Assembly (NCBI GenBank): GCA_949293595.1
Contig: CASFDW010000002.1
Location: 371,423-435,422 of the forward strand
DNA length: 64,000 bases
Reading direction: 5' to 3'
From: an uncultured Spirochaetales bacterium
Lineage (GTDB): Bacteria; Spirochaetota; Spirochaetia; Sphaerochaetales; Sphaerochaetaceae
Positions within the stretch are counted from its first letter, which is position 1. Every line of letters starts with the position of its first letter. The notes under the pieces are model-generated. The model had not been told where the DNA came from. It searched no databases and worked only from the letters and a program-made list of their open reading frames with translations. Both the position numbers and the translations under genes were made by a program. This document shows positions 1 through 8,168 of this stretch, in pieces.

Positions 1-1
1 C

Positions 2-1945
2 AATCCTTCCCTTGTCCGCCCTGACAGCCCGACCCTCAGGGTGGGGTCGGATCTGAGCAACGATTTCCCGGAAATTGAACATACCATTCCCGTGCTCAGT
101 CTTGACAAGGCGTATTCCCGCGACGAGGTCCTGTCTTTCATTGACAAATGCATAAGAAAGGAATCCTCGTCTCTCACTTTCGTCGCGGAGGAGAAGATAG
201 ATGGCATATCAATGGTGCTGTATTATGAGGAAGGCATCCTTTCGCGCGCCGTCACAAGGGGCAACGGCTTGGTCGGCAACGATGTGACGGCAAACATCAG
301 GACAATAAAGAGCATCCCCCTTTCCCTCCCGGAGAAAATCGACCTTGCGGTCAGGGGGGAGGTCTTCCTGAGGAAAAAGGATTTCGAGATAATCAACAGC
401 AGGGAGGAGGACGAGGATAAAAAGGCTGCAAACCCGCGCAATCTCGCCGCGGGCACCGTGCGCAGGCAGAAAAGCGAGGAGGCTGCGCGGGTCCCCCTGG
501 ACATGTTCATCTACGAAGGCTTCTGGAGAGACAGGGGGCAGACCCCGAAGGATCATCTGCACATATTGAGGAAGCTCAAGGACCTGGGGTTCAAGATAAA
601 CAGCCACATGTCGTTTTTCGCCCATGACAGGAAGGATGCGGAGGCTGCGCTTGCGGAAGCCGGATTGGAAGGAAAGGCCTACGCATTCGCAGAAATGGAG
701 GATTACATAGCCTTCAAGACAAATGAACGGAAGAATCTGGAGTGGGAGATAGACGGTCTTGTCTTCAAGATCAACGAGCTTGAGACAAGGGAGAGGTTCG
801 GCTATACCGAGCATCATCCGCGCTGGGCGGTTGCCTACAAGTTCGAATCCCCGCAGGCCGTGTCGAGACTGCTCGGAATAACGGTGCAGGTCGGGAGGAC
901 CGGAAGGATCACTCCCGTGGCTGAGCTCATGCCGGTGTCTCTCGGAGGGTCTGTGATAAGGAGGGCCACTCTCCACAACCAGGAATACATAGATTCTCTG
1001 GAGCTTGCGGTGGGTGATACGGTGTCGATTGTGAAGAGGGGGGATGTGATTCCGGCCGTTGAGGATGTGATCGAGAAGAACGGGGAAGGCAACACCACCT
1101 ATGAGATTCCTTTGTCGTGTCCTTCATGCGGAAGTCCGCTGGAGAAGGATGGTGCCCACATGTATTGTCCCAACCGCGGGTGTCCCGAACAGGTCAAGGG
1201 ACTTCTGTCGTTCTTCGCCTCGCGCAATCAGATGGACATAGAGACCCTGGGGCCGAAGACGATCGAGCTGTTTTATGAGAAGGGTGTCCTGCGCCGGATA
1301 GAGGACATATACGGGGCCGATTATTCCAGCCTTGTAGGAATGCCAGGGATAGGGGAAAAGACCATCCGGCAGATTGTGAAATCGGTTGAGGAATCCAAGA
1401 GCAGGCCGTTCAAGGTGGTTCTTTCCTCGTTGGGGATAAGTGAAATAGGGAAGAAGAGCGCAGAGATCCTGGTATCCGGAGGTTTTGATTCCATTGACAA
1501 GCTGAAGGCGGCGGACGAGGATGACCTCGTGAGGATACCCGGCATAGGTGAAAGGACGGCGCATATCATCGTCGAGGCCTTTGCGGATGCCGATCTTCTC
1601 CGTACGTTGGACAGCCTGGCCTCGCACGGACTGCACATGTCCCAGGCGGACGATGGCGAGGATGAGGTCCTCGAACAGACCCTGCAGGGTACGGTGTGGT
1701 GCGTGACCGGCAGCTTTGAGAATTTCAATCCGCGTTCCAAAGCGCTCGAGGAGATCGAGAGACGCGGGGGACGGACCGTTTCCAGTGTCACGGGAAAGAC
1801 CACGCACCTGCTGGCAGGTTCCGGCGGCGGATCCAAAAGGGCGGATGCCGAGAGGCTCGGTGTCAGGATCGTCGACGAAAGGGAATTTCTCGTCCTTATC
1901 GGAAAGGCGGAGGAAGAAAAAGGCGGCCAACTTGAGCTTTTTTAA
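2..1945 (+). CDS. ligA: NAD+-dependent DNA ligase LigA (5' truncated by window edge)
   Basis: Seals nicks in duplex DNA during replication and repair using NAD+. The reading frame is open from base 2 and the first residues (NPSLVRPDSPTLRVGS) match the segment just before the adenylation domain in LigA, so the true start lies before the window; a GTG at 41 is an internal valine. Visible are the catalytic EKIDG lysine (codon 194-196), a downstream OB-fold region, a four-cysteine zinc finger (CPSC...CPNRGC, about 1120-1185), helix-hairpin-helix repeats (GMPGIGEKT, RIPGIGERT) and a C-terminal BRCT domain. About 647 codons are present of a usual 660-700. The next gene starts 62 bp downstream. Confidence 0.97.
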   Translation, partial: NPSLVRPDSPTLRVGSDLSNDFPEIEHTIPVLSLDKAYSRDEVLSFIDKCIRKESSSLTFVAEEKIDGISMVLYYEEGILSRAVTRGNGLVGNDVTANIRTIKSIPLSLPEKIDLAVRGEVFLRKKDFEIINSREEDEDKKAANPRNLAAGTVRRQKSEEAARVPLDMFIYEGFWRDRGQTPKDHLHILRKLKDLGFKINSHMSFFAHDRKDAEAALAEAGLEGKAYAFAEMEDYIAFKTNERKNLEWEIDGLVFKINELETRERFGYTEHHPRWAVAYKFESPQAVSRLLGITVQVGRTGRITPVAELMPVSLGGSVIRRATLHNQEYIDSLELAVGDTVSIVKRGDVIPAVEDVIEKNGEGNTTYEIPLSCPSCGSPLEKDGAHMYCPNRGCPEQVKGLLSFFASRNQMDIETLGPKTIELFYEKGVLRRIEDIYGADYSSLVGMPGIGEKTIRQIVKSVEESKSRPFKVVLSSLGISEIGKKSAEILVSGGFDSIDKLKAADEDDLVRIPGIGERTAHIIVEAFADADLLRTLDSLASHGLHMSQADDGEDEVLEQTLQGTVWCVTGSFENFNPRSKALEEIERRGGRTVSSVTGKTTHLLAGSGGGSKRADAERLGVRIVDEREFLVLIGKAEEEKGGQLELF

Positions 1946-2007
1946 TCCTTGGTGTATCTTTCGGGAAAAATAATGGTTATCAACGCTATATTACGGAGGT
2001 TCCTGAT

Positions 2008-3306
2008 ATGAATGTTTTGGCGGAAGAACTTAACAGCGTGTTGGATAAGACGGTTGTGTCCCGGTTCCTTTCTTCCACAGGAAGAAGGATGTATTTTCCA
2101 AAAGGGATAGTCGCACAGTCTGCAGAGGCGGGAGAGAAGGCCAAGAAGTACAATGCCACGGTCGGACTTGCCACGAAGGACGGCGAGCCCATGCATATGA
2201 GCGACATTTTCGACAAGTTCGTCCCCGGCACCTTCAGACCCAGGGATATCTTCAATTACGCTCCCGGCGGCGGGGACAAGGAACTCCGCGCACTTTGGAA
2301 GGATTTCATGCTCAGGAAGAATCCGACGCTTGCCGGCAAAAAGTTCTCCGAGCCGCTGGTCTGCTCCGGGCTTACCCATGTTATCAGCCTCGTAGCCACA
2401 CTCTTCGTCGATCCCGGCGACGAGATCGTATGTCCGAACCTTTTCTGGGACAATTACGAGCTCATCTTCTCCGATCTTGCCGGAGGGGTCCTGGTTCCAT
2501 TCGATTTCTTCACCGAGGATGGTCGTTTCAATATCGAAGGGATGAAGAAGGCCCTTCTTTCCTGCAAGGGGGACTCCGCAAGGATCATCCTTAACTTCCC
2601 CAACAATCCCACGGGGTATTCCCCGTCGAAGGAAGAGGCCGTAAGAATAGTCGGGGCGCTCAAGGAGGTCGCGGCAACAAAGAAGGTCCTGGCCATCCTG
2701 GACGATGCTTACTTCGGCCTCTTCTACGAGGAGGAGACCGGGAAGGAATCGCTTTTTGCAAGCCTTGCGGATGCCGATGACAACATCTTTGCGATCAAGG
2801 GCGATGCCGCGACGAAGGAGGACATGGTTTGGGGATTCCGTATCGGATTCGTTTCCTATGCCTCAAGGTCTTTGGACGACAAGGCCCTCGATGCTCTCAC
2901 GAAGAAGACGCTTGGTGCTATCAGATGCACGGTCTCCAATTGCGACCGCCCCGGACAGAGCCTGCTTGTGAAGGCTCTCAAGGAAGGCAAATCGGTGGGC
3001 AGGGACAAAGAAATCCTCTATAACGAGATGAAAATGCGTTATAATACATTCAAGAAGGCCCTTGAACCGTATGCGGGAAGCAAGGTGTTGAGGCCCTATC
3101 CGTTCAACAGCGGATACTTCATGGCTTTCGATACCTTCGGCAGGAGCGCGGAGGAGCTCAGGACTTATCTTTTGGAGAAGTACCAGGTCGGTGCGATAAA
3201 CATCATGGATAAGACCTTCCGTGTCGCATACTGTTCCGTTGAGAACGATAAGATAAGGGATCTTGTCGCCTTGATCTACAAGGCGGCGGAGGAGCTATGG
3301 AGCTGA
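2008..3306 (+). CDS. PLP-dependent aminotransferase, class I/II
   Basis: A 432-residue fold-type I aminotransferase, probably cytosolic. It has the NFPNNPTGYSPS motif, the DDAYFG stretch that holds the cofactor-binding Asp/Tyr, and an arginine near the C-terminus in the position that usually binds the substrate carboxylate. The active-site lysine most likely lies in AIKGDAATKEDMVWGFRIGF. Substrate cannot be read from sequence; aspartate/aromatic and alanine aminotransferases share these motifs. The start follows an ACGGAGG site (1993-1999). Its end overlaps the following HTH gene by 10 bp, so the two are probably co-translated. Confidence 0.85.
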   Translation: MNVLAEELNSVLDKTVVSRFLSSTGRRMYFPKGIVAQSAEAGEKAKKYNATVGLATKDGEPMHMSDIFDKFVPGTFRPRDIFNYAPGGGDKELRALWKDFMLRKNPTLAGKKFSEPLVCSGLTHVISLVATLFVDPGDEIVCPNLFWDNYELIFSDLAGGVLVPFDFFTEDGRFNIEGMKKALLSCKGDSARIILNFPNNPTGYSPSKEEAVRIVGALKEVAATKKVLAILDDAYFGLFYEEETGKESLFASLADADDNIFAIKGDAATKEDMVWGFRIGFVSYASRSLDDKALDALTKKTLGAIRCTVSNCDRPGQSLLVKALKEGKSVGRDKEILYNEMKMRYNTFKKALEPYAGSKVLRPYPFNSGYFMAFDTFGRSAEELRTYLLEKYQVGAINIMDKTFRVAYCSVENDKIRDLVALIYKAAEELWS

Positions 3307-3668
3307 AGGTGAAGATCTATCTCTCCGACGACGGCGGGGAGAAGTTCATGGGGATCGGAGTGATCTGGCTGCTTGAGGAGGTCGGCAGGGCCGGAAGCCT
3401 CAGGAAGGCCTCGATCAATCTCGGCATCTCGTACACCAAATGCTACAACATGGTAAAAAGGGCGGAGGAGAACCTGGGCCGCGAGCTTATCGACAGGAAG
3501 AAGGGCGGGGCCTCCCATGAAGGCGCCACCCTGACTGATTTCGCAAGGGAGTTCGTTTCCCTTTATTGGGATTTCCAGAAAAGGGCAAAGGACGAGGTCG
3601 GCAGGGAATTCGCCGTTTTCGAGAAAGATCTGGATGATTTGAAAAGGAGATTTGAAGATGCAGTATGA
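3297..3668 (+). CDS. ModE/LysR-type winged helix-turn-helix protein (stand-alone DNA-binding domain)
   Basis: A 123-residue protein consisting essentially of the winged-helix domain found at the N-terminus of the molybdate regulator ModE: VIWLLEEVGRAGSLRKASINLGISYTKC-type helices followed by the RKKGGASHEGATLT wing. The C-terminal molybdate-binding (TOBE) domain of full ModE is absent, and no molybdenum genes are nearby. It overlaps the aminotransferase upstream by 10 bp and phosphofructokinase downstream by 11 bp, so it sits inside a metabolic operon. A role in controlling these neighbours is inference; its signal is unknown. Confidence 0.75.
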   Translation: MELKVKIYLSDDGGEKFMGIGVIWLLEEVGRAGSLRKASINLGISYTKCYNMVKRAEENLGRELIDRKKGGASHEGATLTDFAREFVSLYWDFQKRAKDEVGREFAVFEKDLDDLKRRFEDAV

Positions 3669-4977
3669 TTTCACCATTGAGAACCTTGGCGAGCCGAAGC
3701 TGAACAGTCCCATAAGGATGAGCAGCAGGCAGGGTGATGGAATCACGGACTATGTATCCGATGAAAACAAGATCCTCTACGACATAGACACCAAGATCGT
3801 CGACGGGAAAACGGTTCCCGTGCATTCCGATGCGGTGGAGCTCGCAGGTCCCAGGAAGAAGATTTATTTCAACCCCAGCCATGTGCATGCGGCCATCTGC
3901 ACATGCGGAGGCATATGTCCCGGACTGAACAACGTCATCAGGGCGGTCGTCCGTTGTTTCTGGTACCGCTACGGGGTCAGGAGGATTTCCGGAATACAGT
4001 ACGGATATCTGGGGCTTCTCGAGAATTCCCCGTGGCCGCTCATCCCGCTTGATCCGGACGTGGTCGACGACATACAGGAGAAGGGGGGTACGATCCTTGG
4101 TTCCGCCAGAGGTGGCGGAAAACAGGTTGAGGAAATCGTCGACTCCCTGGAAAGGATGAACATCAACATACTGATCTCCATCGGCGGGGACGGAACCCTC
4201 CGAGGTGCATACGACATCGGGCAGGAGATAGAGAAGAGGGGATTGAAGATCGCCGTCGTCGGAGTTCCCAAGACGATTGACAACGACCTGTCGTTCATCG
4301 ATTCGTCATTCGGCTTCGATACTGCGGTCACATCCGCCGTACCTTCCGTGCGCGGAGCCCACGTCGAGGCGAAGAACAGCATCAACGGCATCGGCCTGGT
4401 CAAGGTCATGGGAAGGGAGTCGGGCTTCATCGCCGCCCATACCTCCCTTGCCCAGTCCGACGTGAACTTCTGCCTGATTCCAGAATCACCGTTCGACCTG
4501 GAAGGTCCCAACGGGTTGCTCGAGAACCTCAAGAGGCGCATACTTTCAAGGGGTCATGCGGTGATCCTCGTCGCAGAAGGGGCGGGCCAGGACCTCGTGC
4601 CGCCCACAGGGGAGACCGACGCCAGCGGTAACAAGAAGTATCAGGACATAGGTCTTTTCCTGAAGCGCGAGATAGGCAAGTATTTCGCGGAACAGGGAAT
4701 CCCGACATCAATAAAATACATCGATCCGTCGTACATCATAAGATCCGCACCGGCCAACAGCTATGACTCGATCTACTGCGCACGCCTCGGTGCCCATGCC
4801 GTACATGCCGCCATGGCCGGTAAGACGAAATGCATCGCCAGCCGTGTGAACAACCAGTTCGTCTATCTGCCAATAAAGGTCGCCGTGTCCAAACGCAGCC
4901 ATGTGGATGTAGAGGGGTCCCTCTGGAGGGATGTCATTGAGAACACCCGTCAGCCGGTCAGCATGAAGAACGATTAG
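3658..4977 (+). CDS. 6-phosphofructokinase, long spirochaete/trypanosome type
   Basis: Phosphorylates fructose 6-phosphate in glycolysis. At about 439 residues it belongs to the long PFK group that includes plant, trypanosome and Treponema TP0108 enzymes. The phosphodonor loop reads GGDGT (residues 176-180) and the catalytic loop PKTIDND (204-210, catalytic Asp208). A glycine in GGDGT with lysine in PKTIDND is the pattern of ATP-using members; a GGDD pattern would indicate pyrophosphate, so ATP is favoured. A TTG at 3652 also opens the frame, but AAGGAG at 3644-3649 is correctly spaced for ATG 3658. A terminator follows. Confidence 0.9.
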   Translation: MQYDFTIENLGEPKLNSPIRMSSRQGDGITDYVSDENKILYDIDTKIVDGKTVPVHSDAVELAGPRKKIYFNPSHVHAAICTCGGICPGLNNVIRAVVRCFWYRYGVRRISGIQYGYLGLLENSPWPLIPLDPDVVDDIQEKGGTILGSARGGGKQVEEIVDSLERMNINILISIGGDGTLRGAYDIGQEIEKRGLKIAVVGVPKTIDNDLSFIDSSFGFDTAVTSAVPSVRGAHVEAKNSINGIGLVKVMGRESGFIAAHTSLAQSDVNFCLIPESPFDLEGPNGLLENLKRRILSRGHAVILVAEGAGQDLVPPTGETDASGNKKYQDIGLFLKREIGKYFAEQGIPTSIKYIDPSYIIRSAPANSYDSIYCARLGAHAVHAAMAGKTKCIASRVNNQFVYLPIKVAVSKRSHVDVEGSLWRDVIENTRQPVSMKND

Positions 4978-4998
4978 GCTTTGCCGCGGGCAAGCATG

Positions 4999-5030
4999 CC
5001 ATCGGGATTGATGTCCCGATGGTTTTTTTT
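4999..5030 (+). terminator. Intrinsic terminator after phosphofructokinase
   Basis: A perfect 9-bp stem, CCATCGGGA (4999-5007) with TCCCGATGG (5014-5022), with a 6-nt loop and eight T residues directly after. It ends the ligA-side operon. Confidence 0.92.
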
Positions 5031-5268
5031 GTGCTTCATTCAGGAAAAACGGGAGTGTCCGTAATTACCTGATATATTTGTATACAAATTCATTTTTTAT
5101 ATTCATTGTGTTGTGTTTATTAATTTAATATATCAATCTTCTTTTTATTTGGAAATTTAATTCGAAAAACGTATTTTTAATGTGAAAAATAGTGAATTAA
5201 TAACAATAATTTAAAGAATATTAAGAAAATATCAGATAAAAAATTTTTTAATTTTTTTCCAAAACCTA
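5031..5268. other. AT-rich intergenic spacer
   Basis: About 240 bp of strongly AT-rich DNA with many A and T runs and no credible ORF. It lies directly upstream of the promoter at 5269-5297, so it could act as an UP element or curved DNA. No protein or RNA gene is visible inside it. Confidence 0.6.
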
Positions 5269-5297
5269 TTTACAAATGGTTTTGATATGTATATATT
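5269..5297 (+). promoter_or_regulatory. Strong sigma-70-type promoter for the small RNA
   Basis: TTTACA (5269-5274) and TATATT (5292-5297) are separated by exactly 17 bp and preceded by very AT-rich DNA. Initiation is predicted near 5303-5304. No start codon with a Shine-Dalgarno site follows, but a self-contained structured RNA ending in a terminator does. Confidence 0.75.
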
Positions 5298-5303
5298 AGC
5301 TAG

Positions 5304-5391
5304 TGGAATTAGGAAATGAACCTAACTTCCAAACCTCCTTTTGTTCCCCACGTAGCGGTTTACCTCCTTTTGTCCGCAGTGGGGTTTTTTT
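5304..5391 (+). ncRNA. Candidate small RNA with two anti-Shine-Dalgarno motifs
   Basis: An ~88-nt transcript is predicted from the promoter at 5269-5297 to a T-run at 5385-5391. It would fold as a 5' hairpin (GGAA-TTAGG, 5305-5313, with CCTAA-TTCC, 5321-5330, one bulged C), a single-stranded ACCTCCTTTTG (5333-5343), and a terminator hairpin: CCCCAC 5346-5351 with GTGGGG 5379-5384, then GCGG 5355-5358 with CCGC 5374-5377. The 15-nt loop of the terminator hairpin presents a second, identical ACCTCCTTTTG (5362-5372). The motif matches the 16S rRNA 3' tail, so the RNA could pair with ribosome-binding sites. No known family is recognised; expression is not shown. Confidence 0.68.
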
Positions 5392-5833
5392 ATTTCATAT
5401 GACTTTTGCCGTACATGTTTTTATCCCTTCTGCATCCGGTTCCTACGCCATGGCACCATGCCTGAAGCCGTCTGCTGGCTTTGTCTGGCAGGTTCCACAT
5501 GAAAATCCGCTTTCCCTCCGTAATGGCCGGAGGGCTGTTGTTTTGCGTTATGGTGATTGAATGCCTGTACGACAGTATTCGTCCATCCTGCTGTGGGTTC
5601 CCTTTTTAATCCGTGCTTGCCGTCCGATGCTGAATATCTCTCCGCCGCCTCTGACTTGTGATAAGCCGAAGCGGCCGTCATCAATCTTATGGATCATCAT
5701 ATGGGCCCCTGGAGTGGGTGCATACATCTCCATCGGCAAAGCCTGATGACAACATTTTTCCGATGATTGCGTTCTGTCCGCTTGACCTGTTCGGCCAAGG
5801 CTGATAGATTGCCATGTTGATGGGGATGTTCGA
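5392..5833. other. Unassigned 440-bp region before the antiporter gene
   Basis: The base composition is like coding DNA, unlike the AT-rich spacer further upstream, and several short frames are open on both strands. None has a good Shine-Dalgarno start or a recognisable motif. The antiporter frame is closed upstream by an in-frame TGA at 5783-5785, so this is not a missed N-terminus. It could be a gene remnant, a long 5' leader or a small unknown gene on the minus strand. Confidence 0.4.
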
Positions 5834-7132
5834 GTGATGAAAACCTTTGTGCTTGCGTCTTTCATGGCGGTCTTGATTTTGTGCACCTTTTCCGGCGTCT
5901 CCCTCATAGTCGGACTCGTTTTCGGCCTTTTCCTTTTCCTTGGCATCGCGTTGATGCAGACCCATGATCCGTCGCTTGTTTTCAAAAGCGCCTTTTCCGG
6001 AATACTGACGGTGAGAAAGATACTTATTCTGTTCGTTCTTGCCGGGGCCGTCTCTTCCTTGTGGAGGGCCTCCGGAACGCTTCCGTTTCTGGTGATGGTG
6101 GCGTCAAGACTGATAAACCCCCTTGTGATGCTGCCCTTGGATTTCCTTCTCTGCGTGTTTGCCTCGTTCCTTACCGGGACCTCGTTCGGAACAGCCGCCA
6201 CCATGGGGGTGCTTGCGATGGTCATATCGGATTCGATGGGAATAAATCCCGTTCTCTCGGGAGGAGCCATAATTTCAGGGATTTTCTTCGGAGACAGGGC
6301 TTCGCCTGTATCAACTACGGCGATGCTGATTGCCGGGATCACAGGCTCAAACCTGCATAGGAACCTCAGACGGCTTTGGCGTGAGTCGTTTGTTCCCGTC
6401 GTCGTGACGGCATTGATATATTTCATAGCTGGCCTGCTTTATCCCGCCACAGGGGATGGGGTGGTGGATGCTTCGGCCTTGTTTCCTTCCTGGATGGTCT
6501 ATTCGCCTGTTGCGTCCATCCCTGCGGTACTCATACTTCTTCTGTCGTTCTTTTCCGTTCCGATGCTTCCGACGTTGTTTGCAAGCATACTCTCGGCGGC
6601 AGTGCTGGCTTTTTTTCTCCAGGGTATGGATGTCCTGCAGATAATCCGATGTGCGATATCCGGCTTTGAATCCTCCGGCGGTGTCCTTTCGATGGCAGGC
6701 GTATTCTGGATAGTTCTCATTTCCTCCTGCTATGTCGGTATTTTCAGACTTACCGACATGCTGGAACCCGTAGAGAAGGCGGTCTCGAGAATGGAGAGGC
6801 ATCTTCCCCGTTTCATTGTCACTCTCGTCTCATCGCTTATCACGGCCACGGCCGCATGCAATCAGACGCTGACCATCATACTGACGAAGGAATTGTGCGC
6901 CCATATGTACGACGACGGCGGCGAGCTTGCCGTCGATCTTGGAGATTCGGCGGCACTGGTGCCGGCCTTGATCCCTTGGTCGATAGCCGTATCGACACCT
7001 ATATCCTCGATAGGGGCGCCACTGCTGTCCATACCGTTCGCATTCTTTCTGATCGTGCTGCCCCTTTGCAGGATCCTCTCGTTGTTCGGACGCAGCCGCG
7101 CGCATGGTGCGACCCGCACGTCCCATGCATAA
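5834..7132 (+). CDS. NhaC-family Na+/H+ antiporter-like membrane protein
   Basis: A 432-residue inner-membrane protein with roughly ten to twelve hydrophobic segments. The GTSFGTAATMGV, SGGAIISGIFFGDRASPVSTTAML and SSIGAPLLSIPF-type stretches are those of the NhaC branch of ion transporters, which exchange Na+ (or in some relatives organic anions such as malate/lactate) for protons. The GTG at 5834 and ATG at 5837 are both possible starts; GGGG at 5822-5825 is better spaced for GTG. It converges with the oxidoreductase gene at a 3-bp gap. The ion actually moved is not readable from sequence. Confidence 0.8.
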   Translation: MMKTFVLASFMAVLILCTFSGVSLIVGLVFGLFLFLGIALMQTHDPSLVFKSAFSGILTVRKILILFVLAGAVSSLWRASGTLPFLVMVASRLINPLVMLPLDFLLCVFASFLTGTSFGTAATMGVLAMVISDSMGINPVLSGGAIISGIFFGDRASPVSTTAMLIAGITGSNLHRNLRRLWRESFVPVVVTALIYFIAGLLYPATGDGVVDASALFPSWMVYSPVASIPAVLILLLSFFSVPMLPTLFASILSAAVLAFFLQGMDVLQIIRCAISGFESSGGVLSMAGVFWIVLISSCYVGIFRLTDMLEPVEKAVSRMERHLPRFIVTLVSSLITATAACNQTLTIILTKELCAHMYDDGGELAVDLGDSAALVPALIPWSIAVSTPISSIGAPLLSIPFAFFLIVLPLCRILSLFGRSRAHGATRTSHA

Positions 7133-7135
7133 GGA

Positions 7136-8131
7136 TCAGGATTCGTCCGAAAGCCTCACTCCGAACATGCTCCTGTAATGGTCCATTATGGACATCACCC
7201 TCAATGTCTCGCTCCAGGGCATGTCGTCCACTTCGGTCTTTTTTTCACTGATGGCCTTCATGCAGGACTCCACCTGGTATTCGAACCCTGTTGCGGAATG
7301 TGTGAAATGTATTGTTTCAACAGGGGCAGGGCCGCTGTCGAACTGATGGAGGCTGAGAAGGGACGGATCGTTTATGTTGTCTATCTCGATATATCCGGTT
7401 TCCCCGTAGATCATCCCCCTGCGGTCGCTGTCTGTGTGGCTGTCCGTGAACATCGATACCTGTATGTCGTCTTCGGTCACAAAATTCAGGGTCTCCTTCA
7501 TGTCTGCGCCAAGCTCGTTTTTGACACAGCAACCAGAGTATTCCTTTATTTTCCTGTCTCCCAGCACCATCAGGGCGAAATTGATCGGATATACGGAAAG
7601 GTCCAGCATGACGCCTCCTCCCATCGATGGATCCCATATCCTCGGTACATCCGAAATCCTGTAGGCCAGATTTGCCGTGATGCTTGTGATCCTGCCGATG
7701 GCGCCTGAAGCAACCATTTCATCGATCTTCTTCCTGTACGGCATGTATCTTGTCCATATTGCTTCCGCCACAAGGAGGTGTCTGTCCCTTGCCAATGAGA
7801 AAACCTCCTCGGCCTCCTTTCTGTTTACGGTGAAGGATTTCTCGCATAGGACATTCTTGCCGTTTTCAAGACACATGATCATGTGCTCCTTGTGGAGGCT
7901 TGTGATTGTACCGATATATACAAGATCGATCTCCGGGTCCTGAAGGAATTCCCTGTATGAGCCATATGCATTCGGAATTCCGAATTCCCTTGCGAAAGTC
8001 CTGGCCCTTTCCACGTCGCGCGCCGCGACAGCATGAAGGGTGCATCCTTCCATCATGTTTATTGTTTTTGCCATTTTCCGGCAGATTTTGCCTGCTCCGA
8101 GTATGCCGATGTTGAATTTTTCCTTTTCCAT
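7136..8131 (-). CDS. Gfo/Idh/MocA-family NAD(P)-dependent oxidoreductase
   Basis: A 331-residue protein with the N-terminal Rossmann motif GILGAGKICRKM and the family's CEKSFTVN segment, whose lysine is catalytic (EKP in most members; here Ser replaces Pro). The C-terminal half is the alpha/beta substrate domain (GGGVMLDLSVYPINFAL). Such enzymes oxidise or epimerise sugars, inositols or glycosides. It lies 37 bp downstream of the AraC-type sensor on the same strand, next to the oligosaccharide locus, so a sugar substrate is likely. No Shine-Dalgarno site is visible; TATAAT at 8139-8144 (minus) ends 7 bp before ATG, suggesting a leaderless mRNA. Confidence 0.85.
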   Translation of the reverse strand: MEKEKFNIGILGAGKICRKMAKTINMMEGCTLHAVAARDVERARTFAREFGIPNAYGSYREFLQDPEIDLVYIGTITSLHKEHMIMCLENGKNVLCEKSFTVNRKEAEEVFSLARDRHLLVAEAIWTRYMPYRKKIDEMVASGAIGRITSITANLAYRISDVPRIWDPSMGGGVMLDLSVYPINFALMVLGDRKIKEYSGCCVKNELGADMKETLNFVTEDDIQVSMFTDSHTDSDRRGMIYGETGYIEIDNINDPSLLSLHQFDSGPAPVETIHFTHSATGFEYQVESCMKAISEKKTEVDDMPWSETLRVMSIMDHYRSMFGVRLSDES

Positions 8132-8138
8132 GGTATTG

Positions 8139-8144
8139 ATTATA
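8139..8144 (-). promoter_or_regulatory. -10 box placing the start site at the Gfo/Idh/MocA ATG
   Basis: The minus strand reads TATAAT followed by seven bases and the ATG, and there is no ribosome-binding site in between. The -35 is weak (T-run). Initiation at or beside the A of ATG is predicted, which would give a leaderless transcript. Confidence 0.4.
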
Positions 8145-8168
8145 AAACATACGAAGCGAGAAAAAAAC

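Noticed and set aside
3652..3657. TTG start for phosphofructokinase
   Set aside because: AAGGAG at 3644-3649 would be only 2 bp from TTG but is 8 bp from ATG 3658.
5303..5560. 85-residue plus-strand ORF starting in the small-RNA region
   Set aside because: It begins inside the 5' hairpin without a Shine-Dalgarno site and runs through the terminator; its sequence looks like random translation.
5548..6426. 292-residue minus-strand frame opposite the antiporter start
   Set aside because: Most of it is antisense to the NhaC-like gene. The last part falls in the unassigned region and is mentioned there, but no motif supports it.
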